A DNA stretch of 63,816 nucleotides from Paenibacillus marchantiophytorum (GCF_014640555.1 NZ_BMHE01000044.1:1-63816), one strand, 5' to 3'; counted from the first letter of the stretch, positions 44,901 through 53,686 are shown. Numbers and translations: made by a program. The notes: generated by a model not told the origin, from the letters alone.

Positions 44901-46535
44901 TGTTGTGCCTTGCGCTGTTATGATTTCTTCAAAATTCGCATCAATCGGCGGGTTGGTCACCTGTGCGAACAATTGTTTGAAATAATTGTATAATAATTGC
45001 GGTCGGTCAGACAGCACAGCAAGCGGTGCGTCTGTGCCCATAGAACCAATCGGATCTACGCCTGTTTTGGCCATTGGCTCCAGGGTTTTGCGCAGCTGCT
45101 CAAAGGTGTAGCCGAAAGCCTGCTGCCGTTGAAGCACCGTGTCATAATCAGAACCAAGGACGATCGGCGCTTCCTCCAGCTCTTCCAACGACACAAGATG
45201 CTCATTCAACCAATCGCGATAGGGTTGTTCCCCGGCGATTCGGCTCTTGATTTCTTCGTCAGCCACAATGCGTCCTTCTACCGTATCAACGAGCAGCATG
45301 CGTCCCGGTCTGAGACGGTCCTTGTAGAGAATACGTTCTGGCTCAATATCCAGAACGCCGACTTCAGAAGCCAACACAATCAGATCATCTGTTGTCACGT
45401 AATAACGTGATGGACGCAGCCCGTTGCGGTCCAGAATCGCACCAATTTGACTGCCGTCCGTGAAGGCAATTGCAGCCGGGCCATCCCATGGTTCCATCAA
45501 GGTGCTGTGATACTCATAAAATGCCTTCTTCTTATCGTCCATCGTCTCATGTTTGGACCAGGGTTCTGGCACCATCATCATCGCGGCATGAGGCAAGGAG
45601 CGTCCCGCCAGCATCAAAAACTCCAGCGTGTTGTCGAACATTTGTGAATCGGAGCCATCTGTATCAATAATAGGAAGAATGCGTTTGAAGTCTTCACCAA
45701 AGAGGTCGGAATCACACATCGCTTGCCGAGCGTGCATCCAGTTTACGTTACCGCGGAGTGTATTGATTTCGCCATTATGAATGAGGTAGCGATAGGGATG
45801 TGCGCGTTCCCAACTCGGGAATGTGTTCGTGCTGAAACGAGAATGAACAAGCGCAAGCGCCGAATCCACTTTCTCATCCTGCAGTTCCAGATAATAAGCA
45901 TCTACCTGTTTGGGCGTTAGCATGCCTTTGTATACGATCGTTCTGCTAGACAAACTAGAATAATAAAATTGCGACTCGTTTCGCGATTTTATGACAGCGT
46001 TTTCACTTCTACGCCGAATGATGTACAATTTCCGTTCAAAATCGAGATTGCTGGCCACGCCTGCCTGTTGTCCAATAAATACTTGGCGTACAAAAGGTTC
46101 CGCTGACTTCGCAGATTCTCCCAGAGAGCTATTGTCCGTTGGAACGGTTCTCCAACCTAAGAATTGCTGCCCCTCCTCACTAACGATGCGCTCGATGATG
46201 CTCTCACATGCTTGTCGGGCCTCCAACTCCTGAGGCAAATAGACCATTCCCACACCATAGTGTCCTGCTGTCGGAAGCTTGATATTGTCCGCAGCACACG
46301 CTGCTTGCAGGTACGTATCCGGGATTTGCATCAAAATGCCTGCCCCGTCTCCCGTATTCTGCTCACTTCCTTGGCCACCGCGATGATCTAAATTGCAAAG
46401 CACACGCAGCGCTTGCTTGACGATTTCATGAGATTTAACCCCTTTAATATTCGCTACAAAGCCAATACCGCAGGCGTCACGCTCGAACTGAGGATCGTAC
46501 AATCCTTGCTTGGGAGGTAACCCGTTTTTGGTCAT
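41943..46535 (-). CDS. gltB: Glutamate synthase large subunit
   Basis: 1530 aa. The N-terminal glutaminase nucleophile follows a short propeptide (ERDACGIGFVANI), then the FMN-binding synthase domain with GGKSNTGEGGEH, the iron-sulfur cysteines (CHLDTCPVGVATQ) and the C-terminal beta-helix (GKGLSGGKLAIFP, GAFYGATDG.AYIRGIAGERF). It forms glutamate with GltD. The start at 46535 is preferred: AAAGG lies 9 nt upstream of this ATG, while a TTG three codons earlier directly abuts it. GC-rich compared with the neighbouring island. Confidence 0.97.
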   Translation of the reverse strand: MTKNGLPPKQGLYDPQFERDACGIGFVANIKGVKSHEIVKQALRVLCNLDHRGGQGSEQNTGDGAGILMQIPDTYLQAACAADNIKLPTAGHYGVGMVYLPQELEARQACESIIERIVSEEGQQFLGWRTVPTDNSSLGESAKSAEPFVRQVFIGQQAGVASNLDFERKLYIIRRRSENAVIKSRNESQFYYSSLSSRTIVYKGMLTPKQVDAYYLELQDEKVDSALALVHSRFSTNTFPSWERAHPYRYLIHNGEINTLRGNVNWMHARQAMCDSDLFGEDFKRILPIIDTDGSDSQMFDNTLEFLMLAGRSLPHAAMMMVPEPWSKHETMDDKKKAFYEYHSTLMEPWDGPAAIAFTDGSQIGAILDRNGLRPSRYYVTTDDLIVLASEVGVLDIEPERILYKDRLRPGRMLLVDTVEGRIVADEEIKSRIAGEQPYRDWLNEHLVSLEELEEAPIVLGSDYDTVLQRQQAFGYTFEQLRKTLEPMAKTGVDPIGSMGTDAPLAVLSDRPQLLYNYFKQLFAQVTNPPIDANFEEIITAQGTTIGPERNLIHPEPESCRQIRLKSPFLSNEELAKLRHIQRDGFKTVTLSTLFEASEGTEGLENAMKALYAAADDAIGEGASLLILSDRGVDVRKAPIPALLATSGLHHHLIREGTRTKVSLLVESGEPREVHHFALLLGYGAGAINPYLALETLDDMIRRNQLAGIDREKATYNYIKAVTKGVVKVLAKMGISTIQSYRGAQIFEAIGLSQALVDAYFTWTHTPVGGIGIDIVAQEALIRHNRAFSEQEGRDKVLDTGGDLQWRRDGEDHLYTPETVHALQAAVRTNNYAMYKNFSKLIKREDEKYMALRGLLSFKDGRQPIPIDEVEPVEAIFKRFKTGAMSYGSISKEAHETIAIAMNRIGGKSNTGEGGEHPERFTPDENGDLRRSAIKQVASGRFGVTSHYLVNADEIQIKMAQGAKPGEGGQLPGTKVYPWVAEVRGVTPGVGLISPPPHHDIYSIEDLAELIHDLKNANPRARISVKLVSEVGVGTIAAGVAKGKADVVLISGYDGGTGASPQTSIRHAGLPWELGLAETHQTLVLNNLRSRIVVETDGKLMTGRDVVVAALLGAEEFGFATTPLITIGCVMMRVCHLDTCPVGVATQNPELRKKFAGDPQHVVNFMTFIAQDVREMMAELGFRTIEEMVGRTDVLESKQAVEHWKARGVDLSPLLHQPDVGEDVGRFCQMTQDHGLDRSLDVTQLLSICEPAIERKEHVHAILPIHNVNRVVGTIVGSEVTRRHGVDGLPHDTIRLHFNGSAGQSFGAFVPKGITLSLEGDANDYVGKGLSGGKLAIFPSSKSSFVPEENVIIGNTAFYGATDGDAYIRGIAGERFCVRNSGVRAVVEGVGDHGCEYMTGGRVVVLGSTGRNFAAGMSGGIAYVLDESGDFKSKVNQEMVYLEQVEETFEMNELKTMIQHHATFTDSSVAHRVIQHWDEYVWKFVKVIPKDYKRMFDAIEKVKRSGLSQQEAVMVAFEANMRDVSRVGGN

Positions 46536-46834
46536 GTTGCGCAACCTTTCTTTTCTGGTTTTTGTAGAAATTAATGGAATAGTCGCAATATTTTTTATAT
46601 TATATTAACATTTGAAATCGTATAGTTCAATTGAAAAATATTAGTTTGAAAAGGTTTTCATTTTAATAGGAACAGATCCATTCTTCATTTCGGGCTCCCC
46701 AGGGTCCAAACCATATTTGGCGTTTCATTTTCATTTGCCCATGATAGCAAACTTTCTATGTTTCATGCTATGATAGCTAATGCGCTGCAATGTAACATTA
46801 CACCCAGATTCCACAGCCTAGGAGGAACTCTGCT
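46536..46834. promoter_or_regulatory. Divergent promoter region of gltB and the HD-domain gene
   Basis: AT-rich, no ORF. On the minus strand TATAAT (46604-46599) is a candidate -10 for gltB, with TTGAAC 20 nt upstream as a poorly spaced -35. On the plus strand TATGAT near 46769 may serve the HD gene. No riboswitch or T-box was recognised; no GltC-type regulator gene is adjacent. Confidence 0.4.
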
Positions 46835-47812
46835 TTGAGTCTACAGCATACTTTTTCGAGCGGGATGATTTGGGAGCCTTTGTACCGGTGGCATATGCAG
46901 GCCCACCCAGTTGAAGCCGAGCTTTTCAGGTCGCAGCCGGTCCGCCGTTTGAAATTTCTGCATCACTTTGGTGCATCGGCGTTATTCTCGCCCATGACCC
47001 ATTCCCGGTTGGAGCACACGATTGGCGTGTGGTCACTAATGGCCCATTTTTACCCGGATGAACTCCTGCTTCGCCTTGCTGCACTTTTGCATGACATTGG
47101 ACACTTGCCTTTTTCCCATGCCGTTGAGAAAACGCTCGGCTATGATCATCACAGCCATACAGAGCAATTAATTCTTAACGGAACCGTTGCGGATATTCTT
47201 AACAAGCATGGCATTTCGCCTGCCTCGATCGTCGCTATTTTACATCAAGACAGTCCTTTAACGAACAAAACATCCATTATGGGTCTCGATCATCTGGATA
47301 GCTTCCTGCGTGATACGTATTATGCCGGACAACAGCTCATGCCGCCCTCCGAACTTGTGAGAAAGCTTCGACTGCGCGGTCCTTACATAGAAACAGATGA
47401 AGATACAGCTGCTGCGCTTGTGCATGCCGTTGTTGAAGATCACCGCATCTTCCTGGGGCCGCAATTTCTGGCTATGGATGCTCTCCTGGCTAAAGCTGTC
47501 GCTCATCACAGTGAATCAACACCAGGCATGAGGGAACGCCTCCCCTCCCTGCTGGATCACGAGCTTATTCAAGATCTGCTCCAAAGCAAGAATCAGACGT
47601 CACGCGACATCATGCATGTCTTGCTCTATGAGCCTCAGCGCATTCAAGTAACGGACGAACCGGTTCCAGGCAGCATTGAAGTAAACATCCGCAAAGTATA
47701 CAAAAAACAGCCGCTCATCGGGGATAAACCCGCATCCGAAACGAGTTTCCAAGCTGCCGTCAAATTGGCGGAATTGGATACATTAACAGCTACTTATTTT
47801 TTTACAATATAG
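46835..47812 (+). CDS. HD-domain phosphohydrolase (COG1078, YwfO-like)
   Basis: 325 aa beginning with TTG 8 nt after AGGAGGAA. The HD-superfamily metal-binding residues are in HSRLEHTIGVWSLM, LLHDIGHLPFSH and the later D of MGLDHLDSF. COG1078 members are deoxynucleotide triphosphohydrolases or related phosphohydrolases. It lies 45 nt upstream of thymidine kinase in the same direction, which fits a role in nucleotide pool balance. Confidence 0.88.
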   Translation: MSLQHTFSSGMIWEPLYRWHMQAHPVEAELFRSQPVRRLKFLHHFGASALFSPMTHSRLEHTIGVWSLMAHFYPDELLLRLAALLHDIGHLPFSHAVEKTLGYDHHSHTEQLILNGTVADILNKHGISPASIVAILHQDSPLTNKTSIMGLDHLDSFLRDTYYAGQQLMPPSELVRKLRLRGPYIETDEDTAAALVHAVVEDHRIFLGPQFLAMDALLAKAVAHHSESTPGMRERLPSLLDHELIQDLLQSKNQTSRDIMHVLLYEPQRIQVTDEPVPGSIEVNIRKVYKKQPLIGDKPASETSFQAAVKLAELDTLTATYFFTI

Positions 47813-47857
47813 GAAACTGTTCGTGATCATTACAATTTCAGAGGGGACTGGCCCATC

Positions 47858-48436
47858 TTGGCAAAATTATATTTCCGTTACGGCACGATGAACAGTGGTA
47901 AATCCATTGAAGTTCTGCGCGTGGCGCACAATTACGAGGAGCAAGGCAAAAAAGTGCTGCTGCTTACACCGGTTGTCGACGACCGTTTTGGCGTGGGCAA
48001 AGTCGTTTCCCGCATTGGCATGCAAAAGAACGCAATTGTCGTAGACGATACGCTCGATATGATTGAACTGGCACGAACAGAGCAGCCTAACTGCATTCTC
48101 GTCGATGAGGCTCAGTTTTTAAGTAAAGAGCAAGTCGCACACTTGATTGTTATTGTCGATGATTTGAACATTCCCGTTATCGCCTACGGCCTCCGAGCAG
48201 ATTTCATGGGGCAATTATTCGAAGGAAGCACCGCGCTGATTGCCGTCGCAGATACGATCGAAGAAATCAAAACGGTATGCTGGTACTGTGACAAGAAAGC
48301 CATTATGAATATGCGCTGCAAAGACGGTGAGCCTATATTCCATGGGGAGCAGATCCAAATTGGCGGCAATGAAAGCTATGTACCGGTTTGCCGCAAGTGT
48401 TATGCCTCCAAGCTCAAGTCTTCGTTGAACGCCTAA
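47858..48436 (+). CDS. tdk: Thymidine kinase
   Basis: 192 aa with P-loop GTMNSGKSIEV, Walker B ILVDEAQF, the lasso YGLRADFMGQLFEGS, and a zinc site (CWYC ... CRKC). It phosphorylates thymidine for salvage. The start is a TTG at 47858, 8 nt past GAGGGGACT. It is likely co-transcribed with the upstream HD phosphohydrolase. Confidence 0.95.
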   Translation: MAKLYFRYGTMNSGKSIEVLRVAHNYEEQGKKVLLLTPVVDDRFGVGKVVSRIGMQKNAIVVDDTLDMIELARTEQPNCILVDEAQFLSKEQVAHLIVIVDDLNIPVIAYGLRADFMGQLFEGSTALIAVADTIEEIKTVCWYCDKKAIMNMRCKDGEPIFHGEQIQIGGNESYVPVCRKCYASKLKSSLNA

Positions 48437-48500
48437 TGAAGGGTTTCGCTGGGGCTGACGTCTAATCTATTGAGATGGTTGTAAAAGAAAGGTGAGTTCC

Positions 48501-49682
48501 TTGCGAAAAAAACGGATTTTGCTCTTATCCGAGGGCTTCGGGAAAGGTCATACACAAGCCGCTCACGCGCTCTCCGTCGAACTTCGCCAAAGTTCATCGG
48601 AAGTCATCACGCGTGTCATTGAGCTTGGCGCATTCTTGCATCCTACCATTTCACCTTGGATCTTCTCGGCATACCGCCGCACGGTTACTTCACAACCCAA
48701 ACTTTGGGGTATGCTTTACCGCAATCAATATGAGAAATCGTTGAACCGGTTTGCTGGACTTTTCCTGCATCGCATGTTCTATTCTCAAACCAAAGCGATT
48801 ATCAAACAATTAAAACCAGATATCATCATCTGCACACACCCATTTCCCAGCATTATTGTTTCTCGTTTGAAACGTGCGGGACTTGCTGTTCCCCTCTTCA
48901 CGGTTATTACGGATTATGATGTACATGGCACGTGGATTGATTCCGCAGTGGACAAGTATCTGGTCTCTACCCCGTTAGTGAGGGAACGCTTATTAGGCCG
49001 CGGAGTGCCCGAAACGAATATTGAGGTCACCGGGATTCCCGTACATCCTAATTTCCGACTAGAGCACAGCAAAGAACAAACCCGCCAACAATTCGGCTTG
49101 AATGCGATGCCTACCGTTATGGTGATGGGCGGCGGTTGGGGTATTTTTAAGAAGGAAGAAAAAGAAGAGCTCCTTACCTACTTAGCCAGCTGGAGCAAGG
49201 ATATTCAACTCCTGATCTGTGTGGGAACGAATGAGAAAGCCCGTCAGCAACTGCTGGAGGAAGAGGTTTTCCGGCAGCCCAATGTTCATCTCATCGGTTA
49301 TACCAATGAAATCAACAAGCTCATGGATATCTCTGATCTGCTGATTACGAAGCCAGGCGGGATGACGTGTACGGAAGCGATGGCCAAAGGCATCCCAATG
49401 CTGTTCTACAGCCCCATTCCGGGACAAGAAGAGAAGAATTGCCAATATTTCCAGGAACAAGGCTACGGTCAAAAGATTACGTCACTGGCAATGATCGATC
49501 ATTGGTTCAAGCTGCTGCTTGAACAATATCCCGAGCTTTCGCAGCGCAGAAGCAAGATTCGCAACCATCAGAAATACAGCGCGCAGGATTGCTCCTCAAC
49601 GATTATGCAATATTTGAAGTTATCCGAGAAGCGACCTTATATTCAGGCATCAACAACTACACCGCTCATACAATGGTATTAA
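48501..49682 (+). CDS. Diacylglycerol glucosyltransferase / MGDG synthase family glycosyltransferase (UgtP-like)
   Basis: 393 aa with the MGDG-synthase N-terminal motif LLLSEGFGKGHTQAAHAL, an N-terminal lobe with CTHPFPSIIVSRLK and DYDVHGTWID, and a GT28 C-terminal lobe with MGGGWGIFKKEE, IGYTNEINKLMDISDLLITKPGG and TEAMAKGIPM. Relatives add glucose or galactose to diacylglycerol for glycolipids and lipoteichoic acid anchors, at the inner face of the membrane. The start is a TTG at 48501, chosen because GAAAGGTGAG lies just upstream; a GTG three codons earlier lies in this site. Confidence 0.85.
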   Translation: MRKKRILLLSEGFGKGHTQAAHALSVELRQSSSEVITRVIELGAFLHPTISPWIFSAYRRTVTSQPKLWGMLYRNQYEKSLNRFAGLFLHRMFYSQTKAIIKQLKPDIIICTHPFPSIIVSRLKRAGLAVPLFTVITDYDVHGTWIDSAVDKYLVSTPLVRERLLGRGVPETNIEVTGIPVHPNFRLEHSKEQTRQQFGLNAMPTVMVMGGGWGIFKKEEKEELLTYLASWSKDIQLLICVGTNEKARQQLLEEEVFRQPNVHLIGYTNEINKLMDISDLLITKPGGMTCTEAMAKGIPMLFYSPIPGQEEKNCQYFQEQGYGQKITSLAMIDHWFKLLLEQYPELSQRRSKIRNHQKYSAQDCSSTIMQYLKLSEKRPYIQASTTTPLIQWY

Positions 49683-49704
49683 CCATGTATAGGGCGGTGT
49701 TTTC
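49659..49704 (+). terminator. Terminator overlapping the end of the glycosyltransferase gene
   Basis: ACACCGCTCATACAATGGT and ACCATGTATAGGGCGGTGT form a long near-perfect stem around TATTA, followed by TTTTCT. The stem holds the stop codon of the upstream gene and the ribosome binding site (GGGCGG) of the next gene, 49708-50211. Confidence 0.75.
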
Positions 49705-49707
49705 TAT

Positions 49708-50211
49708 ATGGACCCCATTCACCGATTCGGCAAACTGTTCATCTTCGTGTATTTACTTGTGTGGTTCGTTGGCAGTCTATGGATGATGGCCGTGCTTGGC
49801 AGTGGAACGGTTCAAGGCAAGCTGCTCGGTATGGATGTCGTTCAGTATCATGACTATGCCTGTTTCGGATTCGCAGGGGCTCTAGGAGGCGCGTTATACG
49901 GGCTGCGCATGTTTCACGAACATTATCACGATCTCACTACACAGTGGATCTACTGGTATCTCATGCGGCCTGTGCTCTGCTTCGGCTCAGCTATTATCAC
50001 CATCGTTCTGTTCGAAAGCGGCATTCTGCTTCTGCAGGTTGGCGATTCCATGGCGGCTCGTATCAGTGTCGCCTTCTTAACTGGCTTCGGCTACGGCAAA
50101 TTTATGGAGAAGATCCGGGCATTAACGACGACCTTCTTCAATGGCAATGGTGGCGCTGGTGGCAATGGTAACGGCAACGACGGCGGTAACGGCGACAAGC
50201 CTCTGCCGTAA
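49708..50211 (+). CDS. Hypothetical membrane protein with Gly/Asn-rich tail
   Basis: 167 aa: four hydrophobic helices (FIFVYLLVWFVGSLWMMAV, YHDYACFGFAGALGGALYG, MRPVLCFGSAIITIVLF, ISVAFLTGFGYGKFM) and an ending with runs such as GNGGAGGNGNGNDGGNGDK. No family is recognised. It is downstream of the glycolipid glycosyltransferase and may be translated from read-through, as a terminator hairpin covers its ribosome binding site. Confidence 0.65.
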   Translation: MDPIHRFGKLFIFVYLLVWFVGSLWMMAVLGSGTVQGKLLGMDVVQYHDYACFGFAGALGGALYGLRMFHEHYHDLTTQWIYWYLMRPVLCFGSAIITIVLFESGILLLQVGDSMAARISVAFLTGFGYGKFMEKIRALTTTFFNGNGGAGGNGNGNDGGNGDKPLP

Positions 50212-50227
50212 CTTCATGACGCTTATT

Positions 50228-50385
50228 CGTATCTAAACCATCGACTTCTAAACTATCCACATCCAAACCATAAACGTTCAAATCAACCGCATCCATCTAT
50301 CCACATGCACACCATCGACATCCAAACTATCCAAATCCAAACCACCGGCATCCACACCAACCACGTCCAAACCACCATACCCTCC
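50228..50385. repeat. Degenerate 12-bp tandem repeats
   Basis: About thirteen imperfect units of the type CATCCAAACCAC (for example ATCCAAACCATA, ATCCACATGCAC, CATCCACACCAA) fill the gap between the small membrane protein and the deacetylase gene. No start codon with ribosome binding site opens a protein across it. Its role is unknown. Confidence 0.65.
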
Positions 50386-50471
50386 ATGCTATCCACTCCC
50401 AAGGTTATCCTGAATTGGATTTCCATATTTGGGGACGCTAACTTAGCAGCCACAACATCCAAGGAGACCCC

Positions 50472-51197
50472 ATGAGAATCATTGCAATTTTGTGTATCGG
50501 TTTATTTTTGATGCAGTCAGGTGTAAGTGCCGCTCCGAAAAAGGATCGCGCCTACTACGAAACACGGGGAGACATCGTTTGGGAAATCAGGACGGATGAG
50601 AAAGTACTTGCGCTCACGTTCGATGATGGCCCCCATCCGACTTACACTGCTCAGATACTAGAGCTGCTTAAACAATATGAAGCCAAAGCCACCTTCTTCG
50701 TTGTAGGCAACAAAATCAAGCTATATCCCGACGTTCTCAGTCAAACCCTAAGTGAAGGACATGAAATCGCCAATCACACCTACAGCCACGCCTATTTGGG
50801 TCAGAAAAACAATATCAAGAAGGAAATCAACGATACGGAAGCCCTCATCTATGCCACAACAGGCCGGCGTTCACAGCTGTTCCGTCCACCCGGAGGCTTC
50901 TATAATGAAAGGCTTGTCCAAATCGTCAGGGATGAAGGCTACAAGATGATTATGTGGAGCTGGCAGCTGGACACCAAAGACTGGGACACGCCAGGCGTGA
51001 ATAAGATTGTAAATCGAGTATTAAATAATGCGAATAACGGCAACATCGTGCTTTTTCACGATTATATTGAAGGCCCTACGCAAACGATTGCCGCTTTGAA
51101 AATCATTTTGCCAGAGTTAAAAAGCCGCGGATACCGGATGATTACCGTATCGGAGCTGCTTGGCTACAATAAAGCGATACCGGCAAAAATCAATTAA
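50472..51197 (+). CDS. Polysaccharide deacetylase (NodB family, PdaB-like)
   Basis: 241 aa with a signal peptide (IIAILCIGLFLMQSGVSAAPK) and the five NodB motifs: LTFDDGPHPTYT (metal-binding Asp and catalytic base), GHEIANHTYSH, FRPPGGFYNERL, MIMWSWQLDTKDW and IVLFHDY. It removes acetyl groups from N-acetylated sugars in peptidoglycan or chitin-like polymers; PdaB relatives act in spore wall formation. The ribosome binding site AAGGAGAC precedes the ATG. Confidence 0.9.
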   Translation: MRIIAILCIGLFLMQSGVSAAPKKDRAYYETRGDIVWEIRTDEKVLALTFDDGPHPTYTAQILELLKQYEAKATFFVVGNKIKLYPDVLSQTLSEGHEIANHTYSHAYLGQKNNIKKEINDTEALIYATTGRRSQLFRPPGGFYNERLVQIVRDEGYKMIMWSWQLDTKDWDTPGVNKIVNRVLNNANNGNIVLFHDYIEGPTQTIAALKIILPELKSRGYRMITVSELLGYNKAIPAKIN

Positions 51198-51206
51198 TTA
51201 GACCCA

Positions 51207-51530
51207 TGCGGCGGCGTGCAGTTCCCTGCGGTTAAGACTGTTTTTCAGTCTTACAGCAGGGGAAATGCGCTCCGCCTTAGCTTTAACGATGTTTTTCAGC
51301 GTTAAATCCGTGGTTTTGTGCGGCGCCGTGCAGTTCCCTGCGGTTAAGACTGTTTTTCAGTCTTACAGCAGGGGAAATGCGCTCCGCCTTAGCTTTAACG
51401 ATGTTTTTCAGCGTTAAATCCGTGGTTTTGCGGCGGCGGCGTGCAGTTCCCTACAGTTAAGACTGTTTTTCAGTCTTACAGCAGGGGAAATGCGCTCCGC
51501 CTTAGCTTTAACGATGTTTTTCAGCGTTAA
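51207..51530 (+). repeat. Three tandem 112-bp repeats with hairpins
   Basis: Units start at about 51207, 51319 and 51431. Each holds GCGTGCAGTTCCCTGCGG, TAAGACTG-TTTTT-CAGTCTTA (a perfect stem-loop), CAGCAGGGGAAATGCGC and CTTTAACGATG-TTTTT-CAGCGTTAA. The third unit ends with CAGCGTTAACGCTG, a perfect palindrome (51522-51535). Copies are nearly identical, so the array is recent. No coding function is evident. Confidence 0.85.
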
Positions 51531-51545
51531 CGCTGAAACAAGAAA

Positions 51546-51567
51546 AAACCTAGCCACGGCTAGGTTT
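51546..51567. terminator. Intrinsic terminator after the deacetylase/repeat array
   Basis: AAACCTAGCC and GGCTAGGTTT form a perfect stem with a 2-nt loop (plus strand followed by TTCTT). It is also usable on the minus strand. The rest of 51568-51703 shows no gene. Confidence 0.75.
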
Positions 51568-51703
51568 CTTAAGGTTTCTTACTACTTACTATATTGTTCG
51601 CTGGGAGACAACCTCTTTCAGCTACCTTAATTCAAAGCGCACCTTCCATCATGGTGAAGAGCTCAAAGCGCAAACTTGTCAGGGGGGTGTCACTCCAGTA
51701 AAC

Positions 51704-53581
51704 TTACTTTGCTTTCAATCCTTGCTTTTCCATCATCTTCAGCGCTTCGAGCAGTGCTTCCTGCTGTTCAGGCGTCAGATCCTGCAACGAATCCGCAAGC
51801 TCTGATTGCAGACTATCTGTATCCAGATTCAAATCCCAATCTGACGGAAGCTCCTCATCCTCGTAGCCATACCCGTAATAATCTGCACCTGGCAGCATGC
51901 CTCCAAGCGGAATGCCTAGATTCTGCAGCAGATCCTTGTGCGTCTCCATAAACTTCTGAGCGCCTGCCATCAGATCCATCGTAAACTGCATACGATCTTG
52001 GTCTGTCATATGCGTGACATCAAGGGCATTATCCTTCGTATAAGCAGGAAGCTTTACTTCCACACCTATCTCCTGCTTACTATGCAACTTGAACGCCAGC
52101 GCCTTCAAATCGCTTTCTACTTTGACATCCTTGAAGGTAAGACTGATATCATAGTTGGCATCTGTTGCATTCCCTTTTTTCTCTGAGGAACCTGTAACTT
52201 TGCCCTCCATCGTTCCTTCTGCTTCACCACTGCCGGTTAATTTAAATGTATAAGTGCCTGATTGCTTCTGGTCCGTTTGACTCAAATCGTAGTCGACAAG
52301 CAGCGTTCCTGCTGTTGCGGTGCTCTTGCTTCCTGTTTCGTTCACATTGAGCGTTAATTTGCCTTTACCGCCCTTCGCATCCAGATTGGATGTGTTCAGC
52401 AGTTTGAGTTCCGTCGTTGCTCCTTGTTCTTCCTTCACGTTAGCCGCTAACAGCAAGTGCTGCGGGAACTCTTTATCTTCCCAACTTGCCGCTTTGAGCA
52501 CGACTTCATTGTTCTTGCCGTTTTCTTTCACATGAAACATCAGCTTACGTTCCAAAATGTCATGATCGTTATTGATGTAAACAATCATCTTCCCGCCGTC
52601 GCCCAAATCGCCTTTTTCAGATGACTTCTTCATCTTGTCGGCAAAGTCTTTCCAAGACTTCGTAAATTTCTCTTGGGTTATCGCCTCGGTTGGATAACCG
52701 CTATCGTTCAACAGTTGAGCCATGTTTTTGGCACGCGTGAAAATGATGTCCTGCAATACCGTATCCGCGGCAAGTTTGTCTGATAAACTGTTCGCCATCC
52801 GTTTTACATCCTCTTGGCTGAACGTAATCGTGATTTCGCGGCTCTTGATATTGGCATTCTCTTCATTCATGAGACCGTCTTTAACAATCTGAAACTGACT
52901 TTCCTGCAAATTATCGGCATAGAGTTTGGCATATGGCAGCAATGCTTTCTCTAGCTCTTCCTTTTTGATCGAGACAGCCGCCATAACATCGTTGTAAGTC
53001 AGTATCTTTTTAGGAATATTGCTGGAATTGAGCTCTTTGCGTAAGGATTCCATGTCCTTCACATTGACGTAAGCATATTTGTCATAAAAAGCCGGAATGC
53101 GGATCGCCAGACGCTCTGGATCAATCGCCGTTTCCACATCTAGGAAAGCTGCGTTATCCAGCGTCCATTTGATGTTGTAGACTTGTTTTTGCGCTGAATT
53201 GTCCTGCTGGGCATCAACCGAAAGCTTGCTCTTCTTGATAAAGTCCAGAATCGCTTTAGTCTTTGCATCGGAGCTGGCCATATCCAGCGTCAAATCGGAA
53301 ATCTCGAGCAGAGAATGAACCGGTTTGTTCAGCATAGGTTCCATTTCCTTGCTGTATATATCCAGGGCCTTGGAAAGTGCCTGCTGAGCGCCTGTCGTTT
53401 GTTTGATTTCAGACTGCAAGTAAATCAGCTTGGTGCTTTTGAAAACATCAAATTGCGCGTAAGCGACAATTCCGCCCCCGCCAACAAGCACAACAACTAG
53501 GATAACAGCCGCTATCAGCCAGATGAGACGATTCTTTTTTCGAGTGGGACCTTGCCCAAATTGATTGTCAAACGTAGCCAT
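51704..53581 (-). CDS. Hypothetical membrane-anchored extracytoplasmic protein
   Basis: 625 aa: cytoplasmic MATFDNQFGQGPTRKKNR, one transmembrane helix (LIWLIAAVILVVVLVGGGG), then a 580-residue outside part with many charged helices and beta strands (DLGDGGKMIVYINNDHDIL, LDAKGGKGKLTLNVNETGSK) and an acidic end (YYGYGYEDEELPSDWDL). Similar proteins are common in Paenibacillus; I do not know their function. The start at 53581 follows GGAGGG by 9 nt; 14 codons upstream MGFMSV lacks a good site. Confidence 0.75.
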   Translation of the reverse strand: MATFDNQFGQGPTRKKNRLIWLIAAVILVVVLVGGGGIVAYAQFDVFKSTKLIYLQSEIKQTTGAQQALSKALDIYSKEMEPMLNKPVHSLLEISDLTLDMASSDAKTKAILDFIKKSKLSVDAQQDNSAQKQVYNIKWTLDNAAFLDVETAIDPERLAIRIPAFYDKYAYVNVKDMESLRKELNSSNIPKKILTYNDVMAAVSIKKEELEKALLPYAKLYADNLQESQFQIVKDGLMNEENANIKSREITITFSQEDVKRMANSLSDKLAADTVLQDIIFTRAKNMAQLLNDSGYPTEAITQEKFTKSWKDFADKMKKSSEKGDLGDGGKMIVYINNDHDILERKLMFHVKENGKNNEVVLKAASWEDKEFPQHLLLAANVKEEQGATTELKLLNTSNLDAKGGKGKLTLNVNETGSKSTATAGTLLVDYDLSQTDQKQSGTYTFKLTGSGEAEGTMEGKVTGSSEKKGNATDANYDISLTFKDVKVESDLKALAFKLHSKQEIGVEVKLPAYTKDNALDVTHMTDQDRMQFTMDLMAGAQKFMETHKDLLQNLGIPLGGMLPGADYYGYGYEDEELPSDWDLNLDTDSLQSELADSLQDLTPEQQEALLEALKMMEKQGLKAK

Positions 53582-53686
53582 TTTTGTAATCCCTCCATGT
53601 TTAGAAACAGACATAAAGCCCACTTTACCATGGAATTAGCTACGTTGTATACCATAATTTGGTTTTCATTACTTTTTACATAGGAC

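Noticed and set aside
50228..50385. CRISPR array or coding repeat
   Set aside because: Units are only 12 bp and degenerate; no spacer pattern and no gene start.
51207..51530. CRISPR array
   Set aside because: Units are 112 bp, directly adjacent, nearly identical throughout and without unique spacers or cas genes.
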